Assembly (NCBI GenBank): GCA_963814985.1
Contig: CAWFFV010000105.1
Coordinates: 1 to 10,472, forward strand
Direction: 5' to 3'
Length of the DNA stretch: 10,472 nt
DNA from: CAWFFV01 sp963814985
GTDB taxonomy: Bacteria > Chloroflexota > Ktedonobacteria > Ktedonobacterales > Ktedonobacteraceae
This document shows positions 1-6,805 of the stretch, piece by piece (position 1 is the first letter of the stretch; each line of letters opens with the position of its first letter). A program made the position numbers and the translations under genes. The notes below the pieces were generated by a model that was not told where the DNA came from, did no database searches, and was given only the letters and a program-made list of their open reading frames with translations.

Positions 1-107
1 CAATTCCTGACGGACCCCACAACCCATTTAGACATTAAGTATGAGTCACAGTCAGACGGCCATTGATCAAGTTTCAATTCCTGACGGACCCCACAACCCA
101 TTTAGAC
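1..107 (-). CRISPR. CRISPR array end (two repeats, one spacer), cut by window edge
   Basis: Two identical copies of a 37-nt repeat are present: a complete one at 71-107 and one at 1-33 that lacks its first four bases because the window starts there. They flank a 37-nt unrelated spacer at 34-70. On the plus strand the repeat begins GTTTCAATTCC and ends TTTAGAC; on the minus strand it ends GGAATTGAAAC. An ATTGAAA(N) 3' end is a known direction mark for many type I and III repeats, so minus-strand transcription is likely. The spacer at 34-70 would then be the leader-proximal, newest one. The array presumably continues left of the window. No cas gene is visible, so the subtype cannot be assigned. 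Repeat and spacer sizes fit a CRISPR better than a simple duplication, though only two copies can be seen. Confidence 0.85.
71..107 (-). repeat. Leader-proximal CRISPR repeat unit
   Basis: This is the only complete 37-nt repeat in the window. Its 33 right-hand bases match positions 1-33 exactly. Internal dyad symmetry is weak (only TCC/GGA around TGAC), so a strong crRNA hairpin is not obvious. The nine bases GACGGACCC at 83-91 inside the repeat recur at 105-113, straddling the outer repeat boundary. Confidence 0.8.
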
Positions 108-119
108 GGACCCTCTGCT

Positions 120-148
120 AATATAGCACAGGAAGCCTTTCCATGCAA
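120..148 (-). promoter_or_regulatory. Candidate promoter for CRISPR array transcription
   Basis: On the minus strand, TTGCAT (143-148) and TATATT (120-125) are separated by 17 bp, and TGC directly precedes the -10, giving an extended -10 (TGcTATATT). The -35 matches the consensus only at TTG. The predicted start, near 113, is a few bases before the first repeat at 107, where a pre-crRNA promoter would be useful. The fit supports leftward array transcription. Confidence 0.45.
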
Positions 149-157
149 GCATTTGCG

Positions 158-183
158 ACAGGCTCCAAAAAGAGCCTGTTTTT
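158..183 (+). terminator. Rho-independent terminator-like hairpin
   Basis: ACAGGCTC (158-165) and GAGCCTGT (172-179) form a perfect 8-bp stem around a 6-nt loop, followed by a run of T through 183. The T-run makes it directional on the plus strand, so it would stop rightward transcripts leaving the array side before they run antisense into the FHA gene. On the minus strand there is no U-tract after the stem. This is the one feature that argues for rightward array transcription. Confidence 0.5.
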
Positions 184-312
184 GGGATACAGAAGAGCTT
201 TTTTTGCCATTCTTGCCTTCCAGCCGCTTGTAGAGACATGCGAGAGGCTAAGCTCAGGACCTCCACAGCAGAGCCCCTCGCGACTGAGTTTATACGATAA
301 AAACATTCACAA

Positions 313-1920
313 CTAGAGCTTCTTAAATGTACATGTCACCTTGCCAAAATGGAGCGTATCACCATCTACGATCGGCATAGCTTTGTCTGGTTCCAGGCGC
401 TTGCCGTTGATACGCGTCGAGTTGGTACTGTTGAGATCGGTCAGCGTATAACTGCTACCAATATGCTCAAGCATGGCATGAACACGTGAAACTGTATCAG
501 CCCCTTGCATCTTACCCAGATCTATCTCTGGCTGGATACCACCAAGATCATGATCGTAACGTCCCACCAGCGCGCCCTCGCCGGAAAGTTGTAATTCCGT
601 ACCATCGCTCCAGAGCAGATTTCCCCAGGGACCATTGGACGCCGGGGCTGGTTGGGAAACAGGCTTTGCCACCATTGGTTTTGGTGGAGCAGGTGAGTGC
701 GCCGGTTTCTGAATCCTGGGATCAGCAGGTTTGGATTGAGCTGGCGGCGTATAGTATGGGGTGGGCGGACGCTTCGGCTGAGGCGGAGCGGCTGGCGCTT
801 CCGGCTTTGGCGTGCTCTGAACAATTGTCACCTTCGGTTGTGGCACGACTGACGGCGTCTGGGTAACTGGAGGCACATAGTATGACTCCGTGGGAGCATC
901 TGGCGCTGACTGAGCGTTAGTCATCGGTGTTGCTTCCACAGTTGGCGGTATATACACTGGTGTTGGTGGCTTTGGCGGTGGTGTATACGCCGGGGTCGGC
1001 TGGGTTGGTGGTGTATACACTGGCGTCGGCGGCTTTGGTGGTGGTGTATATGTCGGCTGGGTTAGTGGCGTATACACCGGGGTCGGCGGTTTTGGCGGTG
1101 GTGTATATGTTGGTGTCGGCTGTGGTGCCGGGGGCGTATATGTTGGTGCGGATGGTAATGGACTGGCCGCCTGAGTTGCCGATTGTGACCGGAATGTGGA
1201 TGCACCACACTTCGGACAGAAGGATACCCCCGGTTTTATCTCAAAATTGCAGTTGCTACAATGCAGTCTCGCAGGTGCCAACGAGCGGCCACAACCTGAG
1301 CAGAATGTATCACCAGACTCATATGGTGTATTACAGTTATTACAGCGTAGCCTACCGGGCATCAGTGCTGGCATAGGCGCAGGAGATGGCAGTGAGCGCG
1401 GGACCTCCTGCGAAATGACAACCTGCGAAGAAGGGATATAAGCCGGTGTTTGTGAATATGGTGGTGGTGCCCACTGTTGCTGAACCTGCGGCATGATCTG
1501 TAATGGAATTGGGCCAGCCTGAATACCAGGTCGCTGCTGTCGCACGAGACCATCTACAATGTTGAGCACCTGGTTACCAAGACTGGCCTGACGCCACGCT
1601 CCTACACCAGCGGTGAGCGCCAGCGGCCAGAGGATGGGCAACGCGACAATACCAACAGCACCAACAGCCGCCTTATCCAACCATTTCTGTTGTCCAAGCA
1701 GCGCCAGCACACCACCGGCAGTACGCTGAAGTGTCACCGAAAGAGCTGCTTGCATACCAAGAATAGCCTCAAAGTCCCCGCCCTTCTTGAGCTGGACAAG
1801 CACCTGATCATTACTGCCAATCTGTTGCGCCTGATAGCCTTGCGCCTGGTAAACATTCACCAGATCACTGGCCAATCGTTCGATATCTATATCTTCTGAA
1901 TTATAAAAACGGGCATCCAT
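313..1920 (-). CDS. Double zinc-ribbon, Pro-rich, FHA-domain protein
   Basis: 535 aa. The N-terminal domain (1-80) is of no family I can name. It is followed by a hydrophobic Gly/Ala-rich segment (about 85-108) that may touch or span the membrane. Two CxxC...CxxC zinc ribbons follow, with cysteines 193/196/207/210 and 221/224/235/238. A Pro/Thr/Tyr-rich linker (about 250-430) carries three near-identical repeats of about 20 aa. The C-terminal FHA domain (about 435-535) has the GR pair (453-454), SxxH (478-481) and an N-S-T-x-x-N-G loop (500-506), the usual phosphothreonine-binding features with Ser replacing Gly of NGT. FHA domains read Ser/Thr kinase output, so a signalling or scaffold role is likely; the partner is unknown. 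The start is supported by GGAGG (1929-1933 on the complement) 8 nt upstream. The gene lies downstream of, and in line with, the XRE regulator gene. Confidence 0.9.
   Translation of the reverse strand: MDARFYNSEDIDIERLASDLVNVYQAQGYQAQQIGSNDQVLVQLKKGGDFEAILGMQAALSVTLQRTAGGVLALLGQQKWLDKAAVGAVGIVALPILWPLALTAGVGAWRQASLGNQVLNIVDGLVRQQRPGIQAGPIPLQIMPQVQQQWAPPPYSQTPAYIPSSQVVISQEVPRSLPSPAPMPALMPGRLRCNNCNTPYESGDTFCSGCGRSLAPARLHCSNCNFEIKPGVSFCPKCGASTFRSQSATQAASPLPSAPTYTPPAPQPTPTYTPPPKPPTPVYTPLTQPTYTPPPKPPTPVYTPPTQPTPAYTPPPKPPTPVYIPPTVEATPMTNAQSAPDAPTESYYVPPVTQTPSVVPQPKVTIVQSTPKPEAPAAPPQPKRPPTPYYTPPAQSKPADPRIQKPAHSPAPPKPMVAKPVSQPAPASNGPWGNLLWSDGTELQLSGEGALVGRYDHDLGGIQPEIDLGKMQGADTVSRVHAMLEHIGSSYTLTDLNSTNSTRINGKRLEPDKAMPIVDGDTLHFGKVTCTFKKL
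943..1110 (-). repeat. In-frame tandem repeats coding a Pro-rich linker
   Basis: Within the FHA gene, codons 271-326 hold three consecutive units of 19-21 residues built on YTPPPKPPTPVYTP plus a Thr/Gln/Pro spacer, about 60 nt each. Units differ by small substitutions and one short length change. Such repeats usually make extended, flexible spacers and tend to vary in copy number between strains; the spacer role is inferred from composition. Confidence 0.75.
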
Positions 1921-1928
1921 ATATTACG

Positions 1929-1933
1929 CCTCC
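1929..1933 (-). promoter_or_regulatory. Ribosome binding site of the FHA gene
   Basis: GGAGG on the minus strand, 8 nt before the ATG at 1920. It supports this start over later in-frame codons. Confidence 0.7.
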
Positions 1934-2052
1934 AACGTAGTTTTGCTTCTCTCGTTCCTGATTTTCTCTATTACACTCTCACTCATGGGACCATGGGTTA
2001 CAGGTCATTAGCCAGTAAATGCATATCTTTCTTATATCTACGTACCTATAGG

Positions 2053-2081
2053 ATTTAAGTTGGGATGTGCTATTGTGTCTA
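2053..2081 (-). promoter_or_regulatory. Weak candidate promoter for the FHA gene
   Basis: On the minus strand, TAGACA (2076-2081) and TTAAAT (2053-2058) are 17 bp apart: five of six matches at -35 and four of six at -10. It lies in the 197-bp gap between the regulator stop and the FHA start. The surrounding DNA is AT-rich, so a chance match is quite possible. Confidence 0.3.
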
Positions 2082-2084
2082 CCA

Positions 2085-2104
2085 AATAAAAGTATACCAT
2101 ACTT
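2085..2104 (-). terminator. Weak terminator-like stem after the XRE gene
   Basis: On the minus strand AAGTAT-GGT-ATACTT forms a 6-bp stem (2090-2104) followed by TTATTT, starting 13 nt after the regulator's stop. The stem is AT-rich with a 3-nt loop, so termination would be inefficient. It may equally be a small dyad operator (core AGTAT-ACC-ATACT) ahead of the FHA gene. Confidence 0.3.
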
Positions 2105-2117
2105 CCTACAGACATCT

Positions 2118-2915
2118 TTAGCGTGGCTGCCATTCATGTTGTCGATAGATCGCTAATGTCTGCTGATCGCCAGGGACATAACTCACCATAGAGTGGCTGG
2201 AGATACCCGAAAAAACCGTCGTTGCCGTACGTAGTGTCAGGCGACCCAGTTCGCTATGTTGGACCTGAAAAACAAAAGATGAGGCGGGCTTCCCCACAGG
2301 GTAAGAGGCCGAAGCAATGCGGCGAAATTCTGGCAATTCTCGCAAGTTCTTCCAGAGCACTTTATATTCTGGCAGATGCGTCAGGGTATGGGTGGCATAC
2401 AGGAAATCGCTGACCAGCCGCCGGGCCAGATTCTCCCAACCATGAAAGCGTTTACGTAAGCGTGGAGCAAATACTATCTCTAATAGATGAAGCTTCTCAC
2501 TCCTGGTAACCTCTTCCTGTATATCAAATAAAGTGATGGCCGCATCATTCCAGGAGTGGAAGAACCAGAGCTTATCCAGTGAATGTGCGGGATAGGAAGT
2601 ATTATGAACAAGCAAGACAGCCAGTTCTCCCAGATCGAGCAGAGCACTTTCCGGTTGCTCATCATCAATGAGAGTCCCTGTCAGCGTAGTATAGGCAGTA
2701 TAGAGACGACTACGCTCTTCACCATGTAACTCTAACGCACGCGCAATATTTTGCACCACATGGGGCGATGGGTGCGCTCTCTGCCCCGTCTCCAGATGAT
2801 AGACATATGTACGCGAAAGACGAGTTGCCTGTGCCAGTTGCCCCTGTGACAGGCCACGCTGTTGGCGATAACGAGTAACCATTTGTGCAAAATCAGAGAT
2901 ATCATTTAGCATCAT
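2118..2915 (-). CDS. XRE-family regulator with MmyB-like ligand-binding domain
   Basis: 265 aa. Residues about 10-65 form an XRE/Cro-type helix-turn-helix; the recognition part reads GLSQGQLAQATRLSRTYVYH, followed by LETGQR. Residues about 85-265 resemble the MmyB-like sensor domain found behind this HTH in actinobacterial and Chloroflexota regulators: a WNDAA..LF motif near 122-130, an ARRLVSDF segment, the PEFRRI element near 195-200, and a C-terminal YVPGDQQTL strand. The ligand is unknown; homologues are proposed to bind small hydrophobic molecules, including fatty acids. The gene is divergent from the fatty-acid oxidation operon across 232 bp with overlapping promoter regions, so it is the obvious candidate regulator, though only by position. 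The start is ATG 2915 or the adjacent ATG 2912; GGAG lies 10 nt upstream of the first. Confidence 0.88.
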   Translation of the reverse strand: MMLNDISDFAQMVTRYRQQRGLSQGQLAQATRLSRTYVYHLETGQRAHPSPHVVQNIARALELHGEERSRLYTAYTTLTGTLIDDEQPESALLDLGELAVLLVHNTSYPAHSLDKLWFFHSWNDAAITLFDIQEEVTRSEKLHLLEIVFAPRLRKRFHGWENLARRLVSDFLYATHTLTHLPEYKVLWKNLRELPEFRRIASASYPVGKPASSFVFQVQHSELGRLTLRTATTVFSGISSHSMVSYVPGDQQTLAIYRQHEWQPR

Positions 2916-2991
2916 GCTCTATTAGCTCCCCTCAGACGACCAACAGGGTCCGCCGGTATCTTCTCAGATCAGTATCGTTAGCTATCGACCT

Positions 2992-3020
2992 ATTATGCCT
3001 CAAAATCTGTTAGCTGGCAA
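2992..3020 (-). promoter_or_regulatory. Sigma-70-type promoter for the XRE regulator
   Basis: On the minus strand TTGCCA (3015-3020) and CATAAT (2992-2997) are exactly 17 bp apart, each matching the consensus at five of six positions. The predicted start is about 70 nt upstream of the regulator ATG. This is the best-matching promoter in the window. Confidence 0.6.
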
Positions 3021-3026
3021 CATGTT
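3019..3026. promoter_or_regulatory. Perfect 8-bp palindrome between divergent promoters
   Basis: AACATGTT overlaps the regulator's -35 (3015-3020) and sits at the -35 position of the rightward promoter (about 3023-3028). A protein bound here could affect both directions. The operator role is inferred from position only; symmetry does not extend past 8 bp. Confidence 0.3.
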
Positions 3027-3056
3027 CAACTTTAGTAGAGTACCATATAATTATGG
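3023..3056 (+). promoter_or_regulatory. Candidate promoter of the fatty-acid oxidation operon
   Basis: A perfect TATAAT lies at 3046-3051. The -35 region at 17-bp spacing (TGTTCA, 3023-3028) matches poorly, which suggests an activator-dependent or weak promoter. The -10 sits inside an inverted repeat, CCATA (3043-3047) and TATGG (3052-3056), that could be a repressor site. The predicted leader RNA is about 90 nt. Confidence 0.5.
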
Positions 3057-3081
3057 CAGTGGGCTGTTGTTGCATGGCGAA

Positions 3082-3094
3082 ACGACAAAGTCGT
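3082..3094 (+). promoter_or_regulatory. Small stem-loop/palindrome in operon 5' leader
   Basis: ACGAC-AAA-GTCGT forms a perfect 5-bp dyad with a 3-nt centre, downstream of the predicted operon start. It is the first of two consecutive dyads in the untranslated leader. Confidence 0.3.
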
Positions 3095-3100
3095 CGTCTC

Positions 3101-3123
3101 GAACACTCCTGTGAGGCGTGTTC
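3101..3123 (+). promoter_or_regulatory. 23-bp imperfect palindrome in operon 5' leader
   Basis: GAACAC (3101-3106) pairs with GTGTTC (3118-3123), and CCT (3108-3110) pairs with AGG (3114-3116), with one T/C mismatch between the two helices and a GTG centre. It ends 8 nt before the ligase ribosome binding site. Its length and symmetry fit a dimeric regulator operator, or an RNA hairpin controlling translation. Confidence 0.4.
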
Positions 3124-3130
3124 CCCTAGA

Positions 3131-3138
3131 AGAAGGAG
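3131..3138 (+). promoter_or_regulatory. Ribosome binding site of the acyl-CoA ligase
   Basis: AGAAGGAG, 9 nt before the ATG at 3148; it fixes the start codon. Confidence 0.75.
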
Positions 3139-3147
3139 CTATTCTAC

Positions 3148-4943
3148 ATGTCTGACTCATCTATTACCAACAACACTCAGGACAAACCGTCCTCATCTAC
3201 TCTAGCATCGAAAGAAAGCGAAGAGCTCCTGGCAACGCGTCCCTGGATACGCCTTTATGGACCAGGAGTTCCTGCACAACTCGATATTCCAGATCGTCCT
3301 TTGACCTGGCTCCTTGATCAGACAGCAAGTCGCTTTCCCAGCAATACAGCCTTCATCTATTATGGCACAAAGATCACCTACGCGCAGTTCTCTAGCCTGG
3401 CAAATCGCTTTGCCATCGGGCTACAGCGGTTGGGTGTGAGAAAGGGAGATCGTATCGCGATTGCACTCCCTAACATTCCACAATATCCCATCGCCTTCTA
3501 TGGGGCGCTGCGTGCCGGAGCGGTGGTCGTTCCTACCAATCCTTTATATACTGAGCGTGAGATGCACCACCAGCTAGCCGACTCTGGCGCAAAAATCCTG
3601 GTGATGCTCGATTCCTTCTACCCCATTATACGCGATATTCACAAGCAAACACCATTAGAGCATATTATCATCACCAGCCCTGCTGACTTTCTGCCTCCTG
3701 TGCTACGCACTATCTACCCACTGAGCCAGCGTGGAGCAAAAAATCCCCAGCCCGCTCTCACAGAGAAGGAACTCAACGCAGATCCAATGTTGCACGCGAT
3801 GCACCCCATGTTAGAGTCACATCACAAGGGCAAAGGCGGCGTAGAACTCTTCAACCTGCCAGTAACTGCAACCAGCGAAGATCTCGCGGTCCTCCAGTAC
3901 ACAGGTGGAACAACTGGCCTTGCCAAGGGTGCCATGTTAACCCATCGCAACCTGCTCGCCAACGCTTTTCAGACACGTATGTGGACTACTGGAGTGCGTG
4001 ATGGCGTGAGATTACGCTCAGCGTGGCACCATTCTTTCATTCCTATGGCATGACTGCATGCATGAACCTCTCGATCCTTGCTGCCGCAACGATGGTACTC
4101 TTGCCTCGTTTCAAAGTCAAAGATGTCATAGATACAATCAAGCGCTATCGCCCAACAATCTTCCCAGGTATCCCCACAATGTACATAGCGATCATTCACG
4201 CCGCAGGCAAACATACCGATTCATTGAGTTCAATCAAATATTGTATCAGTGGGGGAGCGGCTTTACCCGCAAAAGTACGATCAGACTTTGAGGCAATCAC
4301 TGGTGCCAAACTTGTCGAAGGTTATGGACTGAGTGAGGCTTCACCAGTGACACACTGCAACCCCTTGACCGATGCATGTCGTGACGGCAGTATTGGTCTC
4401 CCCCTGCCTGATGTTGATGCAATGATCATCAGCCGCGAGACGGGTCTGTCTGTCCCTGTCGGTGAAGTAGGGGAGTTGGTCGTCAAAGGGCCTAATATTA
4501 TGAAGGGCTACTGGAACCGCGAGGATGAGACCAATGCCATCTTCATCCATGGCTGGATGCATACAGGTGATGTTGCAAAAAGAGATGCAGATGGTTACTT
4601 TTATATTGTTGAGCGTGCCAAAGATATGATTATCGCCAGCGGCTTTAATGTTTATCCACGAGAAGTCGAAGAAGTCCTGTTCCAACATCCGGCGATAGCA
4701 GAAGCGGCAGTCGCGGGAAGACCTGATGAGTATCGTGGAGAGACTGTTGCCGCCTTCGTTGTGCTCAAACCAGGATTTGAGCCTTCTGAAGAGACCAGGC
4801 AGGATATCATCACCTACTGTAAACACGAACTAACAGCTTACAAGGTTCCGAAAATTCTGGAATTCCGTGAAAACTTGCCCAAATCATTGATCGGTAAAGT
4901 TCTGAAAAGAGAGTTGAGAACTCAAGACCCTCAATCTATGTAA
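3148..4943 (+). CDS. fadD: Long-chain fatty acid-CoA ligase, interrupted by a one-base frameshift
   Basis: ATP-dependent activation of fatty acids to acyl-CoA, the entry step of beta-oxidation. Read as is, the gene splits into 3148-4053 (301 codons) and an open frame to 4943 entered near 4008. Adding one base at 4008 (GTGAG to GTGGAG) restores a 598-aa protein with continuous homology, ...DGVEITLSVAPFFHSYG... . Motifs of the ANL adenylating family in the joined numbering: P-loop YTGGTTGLAKG (251-261), YGLSE (393-397), TGD (473-475), the hinge ERAKDMI followed by GFNVYPREVE (about 489-510), and the catalytic lysine of the GK-VLKREL motif near 584. The first 30 residues are Ser/Thr-rich and not part of the fold. 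It is the first gene of the operon; its stop overlaps the next gene's ribosome binding site. The lesion is a real mutation or a read error; the fragment after it has no ribosome binding site of its own that I can see. Confidence 0.85.
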
Positions 4944-4947
4944 GGAG
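4942..4947 (+). promoter_or_regulatory. Ribosome binding site of the acyl-CoA dehydrogenase
   Basis: AAGGAG, 5 nt before ATG 4953, overlapping the ligase stop codon TAA (4941-4943). This arrangement suggests translational coupling. Confidence 0.75.
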
Positions 4948-4952
4948 CATAC

Positions 4953-6736
4953 ATGTCAACAACTATCAAACCCACAGAACAGGGAACAGCATTTCTGACA
5001 ACGCCAGTTAGTGAGAGTGCCGATAAAATCTTCACGTTGGAGCAGCGGGATGAGGAGCAACGCTGGATCGAAGAATCCAGCGCCACCTTTGTAGCTCGTG
5101 AAGTCATGCCTAACGTTGATGCTATCGATCGTCAGGAACCTGGCTTACTGCCAGGTCTGGTCAAGAAGGCGGGCGAGCAAGGTCTGTTGATGATTGATGT
5201 ACCAGAGGCCTATGGTGGTGCGGAACTGGGTCTGCTTACCAGTGCCCTGGTAGCCTCAACTCAGCGTGAAGCCTCCTTCAGTGTAGCCTACGGCGCACAT
5301 ACGACTATCGGCACACTCCCTATCGTCTACTATGGTACCGAAGCTCAGAAGCAGCAGTATCTACCAAACTGGCGACCGGTGAATGGATTGCCGCTTACGC
5401 CTTGACCGAGCCAGGAGCAGGCTCCGATGCGATGGGTTTGACGACTCGTGCCGAACTTTCCGCCGATGGCAAATACTATATCCTTAATGGAACCAAGCAG
5501 TGGATCTCCAACGCCGGCTTTGCCGATCTGATGATCGTCTTCGCTCGCATTGGCAATGAGAAACCCTCTGCCTTTATCGTTAAATCAACATGGCCTGGCG
5601 TCTCTACCGGTACCGAAGAGAACAAAATGGGTATCAAGGGTTCCTCAACCCGTCAGGTCTACTTTGAAGATGCCCAGGTTCCTGTTGAGAATTTGCTCGG
5701 CGAGATTCACAAAGGCTACAAAATCGCTTTCAACATTCTCAATATTGGGCGCTTAAAGCTTGGTGCTGGCACCGTTGGCGGTGCACGTAATGCGCTGGGA
5801 ATGGCGGCAACCTATACGACTGAGCGTAAAGCCTTTGGGAAGTTCCTGCATCAGTTTGGTATGATTAATAAGAAGCTGGCACGTATGGCTGCTGAGACCT
5901 ATGCAGCCGAGAGCGAGGTTTTCCGTACGGCCGCGAATATTGCGCAGGCCCAGCATAGTGCAGGTGCAGATACTGAGACTGTATTCAAAGCTATCGAAGA
6001 ATATGCGATCGAGGCTTCACTTGCTAAGATAAACGGTAGTGAGGTCCTGGCATTCGCTGTCGATGAGGGTGTACAGATTTTCGGTGGCTATGGCTTTATG
6101 CACGAGTACCCCATTGAGAAGGCATATCGCGATGCACGTATTCAGCGTATCTTTGAGGGTACTAACGAGATTAATCGTATGGTTGCGGCTGGTACGCTAT
6201 TCCGACGTGTCCTATCAGGCAAAATTGGTCTGATGGCAAAGTATCCAGAGATCGAGGCTCGTGTCAAGTCTGGTCAGGCTCCCGATATGGCCGGAGAGGC
6301 CGTTCCCGCAGAACTACGCGATGCGGTTAACGCCCTGGAGCGAGCCAAAGAAGTCACCATCTATGCAGCAATGAAGATCGCCATGAAGTATATGCAGGCC
6401 CTTGAGCAGGAACAGGAATTTATCGAATACCTGGCAAATCTATTGCTTGATCTATATGCGGTAGATAGTGCTCTTGCGCGTGCAATTCAGGCCGTACGCC
6501 GTGGTGATGAGAATAGCGCAGTCCATGTCCGTCTGGCCCAGCTTGCCACATGGTTGGCCTTTTCCAGAATGCGCACTAATCTTGAGCAGATCATTATGAC
6601 CAATCTGGATGAGGATAAAGTAGCCAAAGAATTGGCCCGTGTACGTGCCTACCTGGGCGACTACCTGTTCAACGGAGTTGCCGCACAACGCGAACTGACA
6701 ACCCTTATCGTTGAGAAGCAGGGTTATCCCCTTTAA
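4953..6736 (+). CDS. fadE: Acyl-CoA dehydrogenase, interrupted by a one-base frameshift
   Basis: FAD-dependent oxidation of acyl-CoA to trans-2-enoyl-CoA. As given, the frame stops at 5405 (150 aa) and the rest is open in another frame through 6736. Adding one A to the A-run 5366-5368 (CCAAAC to CCAAAAC) gives the expected ...LPKLATGEWIAAYALTEPG... and a 594-aa protein, the length of the Bacillus subtilis FadE type with its extra C-terminal domain. Both family signatures are intact: ALTEPGAGSDA (about 150-160) and QIFGGYGFMHEYPIEKAYRD (375-394). FEGTNEINR follows, whose Glu (about 402) aligns with the catalytic base of medium- and short-chain enzymes. The long tail after about 430 matches this subfamily. 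It starts 9 nt after the ligase stop. Electrons would pass to an electron-transfer flavoprotein not encoded here. The split looks like a homopolymer undercall. Confidence 0.87.
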
Positions 6737-6805
6737 GGAAGATTCACCACAGCGGCAGAGACGAGATATCCGTCAAATTTTTGCATTGAGGGAGAATGGG
6801 TCTGA

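Larger units (their letters stand above)
108..312 (-). other. Probable CRISPR leader / intergenic region
   Basis: This 205-bp non-coding stretch lies between the last repeat and the stop of the FHA gene. If the array is read on the minus strand, it is the leader. It contains a promoter candidate abutting the first repeat (120-148), an 8-bp perfect hairpin (158-179) and a T-rich tract near 194-200. A 62-codon minus-strand frame (118-306) crosses it, but I see no recognisable protein features and regard it as chance. The leader role is inferred from position and repeat direction. Confidence 0.5.

Noticed and set aside
118..306. 62-codon minus-strand open frame between the CRISPR repeat and the FHA gene
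   Set aside because: I see no recognisable motif, and it overlaps the hairpin and promoter-like sequence of the presumed leader. Its composition does not look like a conserved protein.
943..1110. Possible second CRISPR-like or intergenic repeat array
   Set aside because: The repeat is in frame, has no unique spacers and encodes a Pro-rich linker within a clear gene.
486..1376. Plus-strand open frames opposite the FHA gene
   Set aside because: They are mirror frames of the Pro-rich and FHA coding sequence, made possible by the low stop frequency of that composition. The minus-strand product has clear domains.
1979..1998. CATGG-GA-CCATG inverted repeat upstream of the FHA gene
   Set aside because: The 2-nt centre is too small for an RNA hairpin, and I see no second copy to support an operator.
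4000..4030. Programmed -1 frameshifting in the ligase
   Set aside because: No X-XXY-YYZ heptamer and no evident downstream pseudoknot. This enzyme family has no known frameshift-regulated member, and the split falls in the middle of a conserved domain.
5360..5410. Two separate dehydrogenase proteins encoded by the split frames
   Set aside because: The first 150 residues and the following 444 make one standard 594-aa enzyme. The second piece would begin inside the FAD/substrate signature, and I see no convincing ribosome binding site for it.
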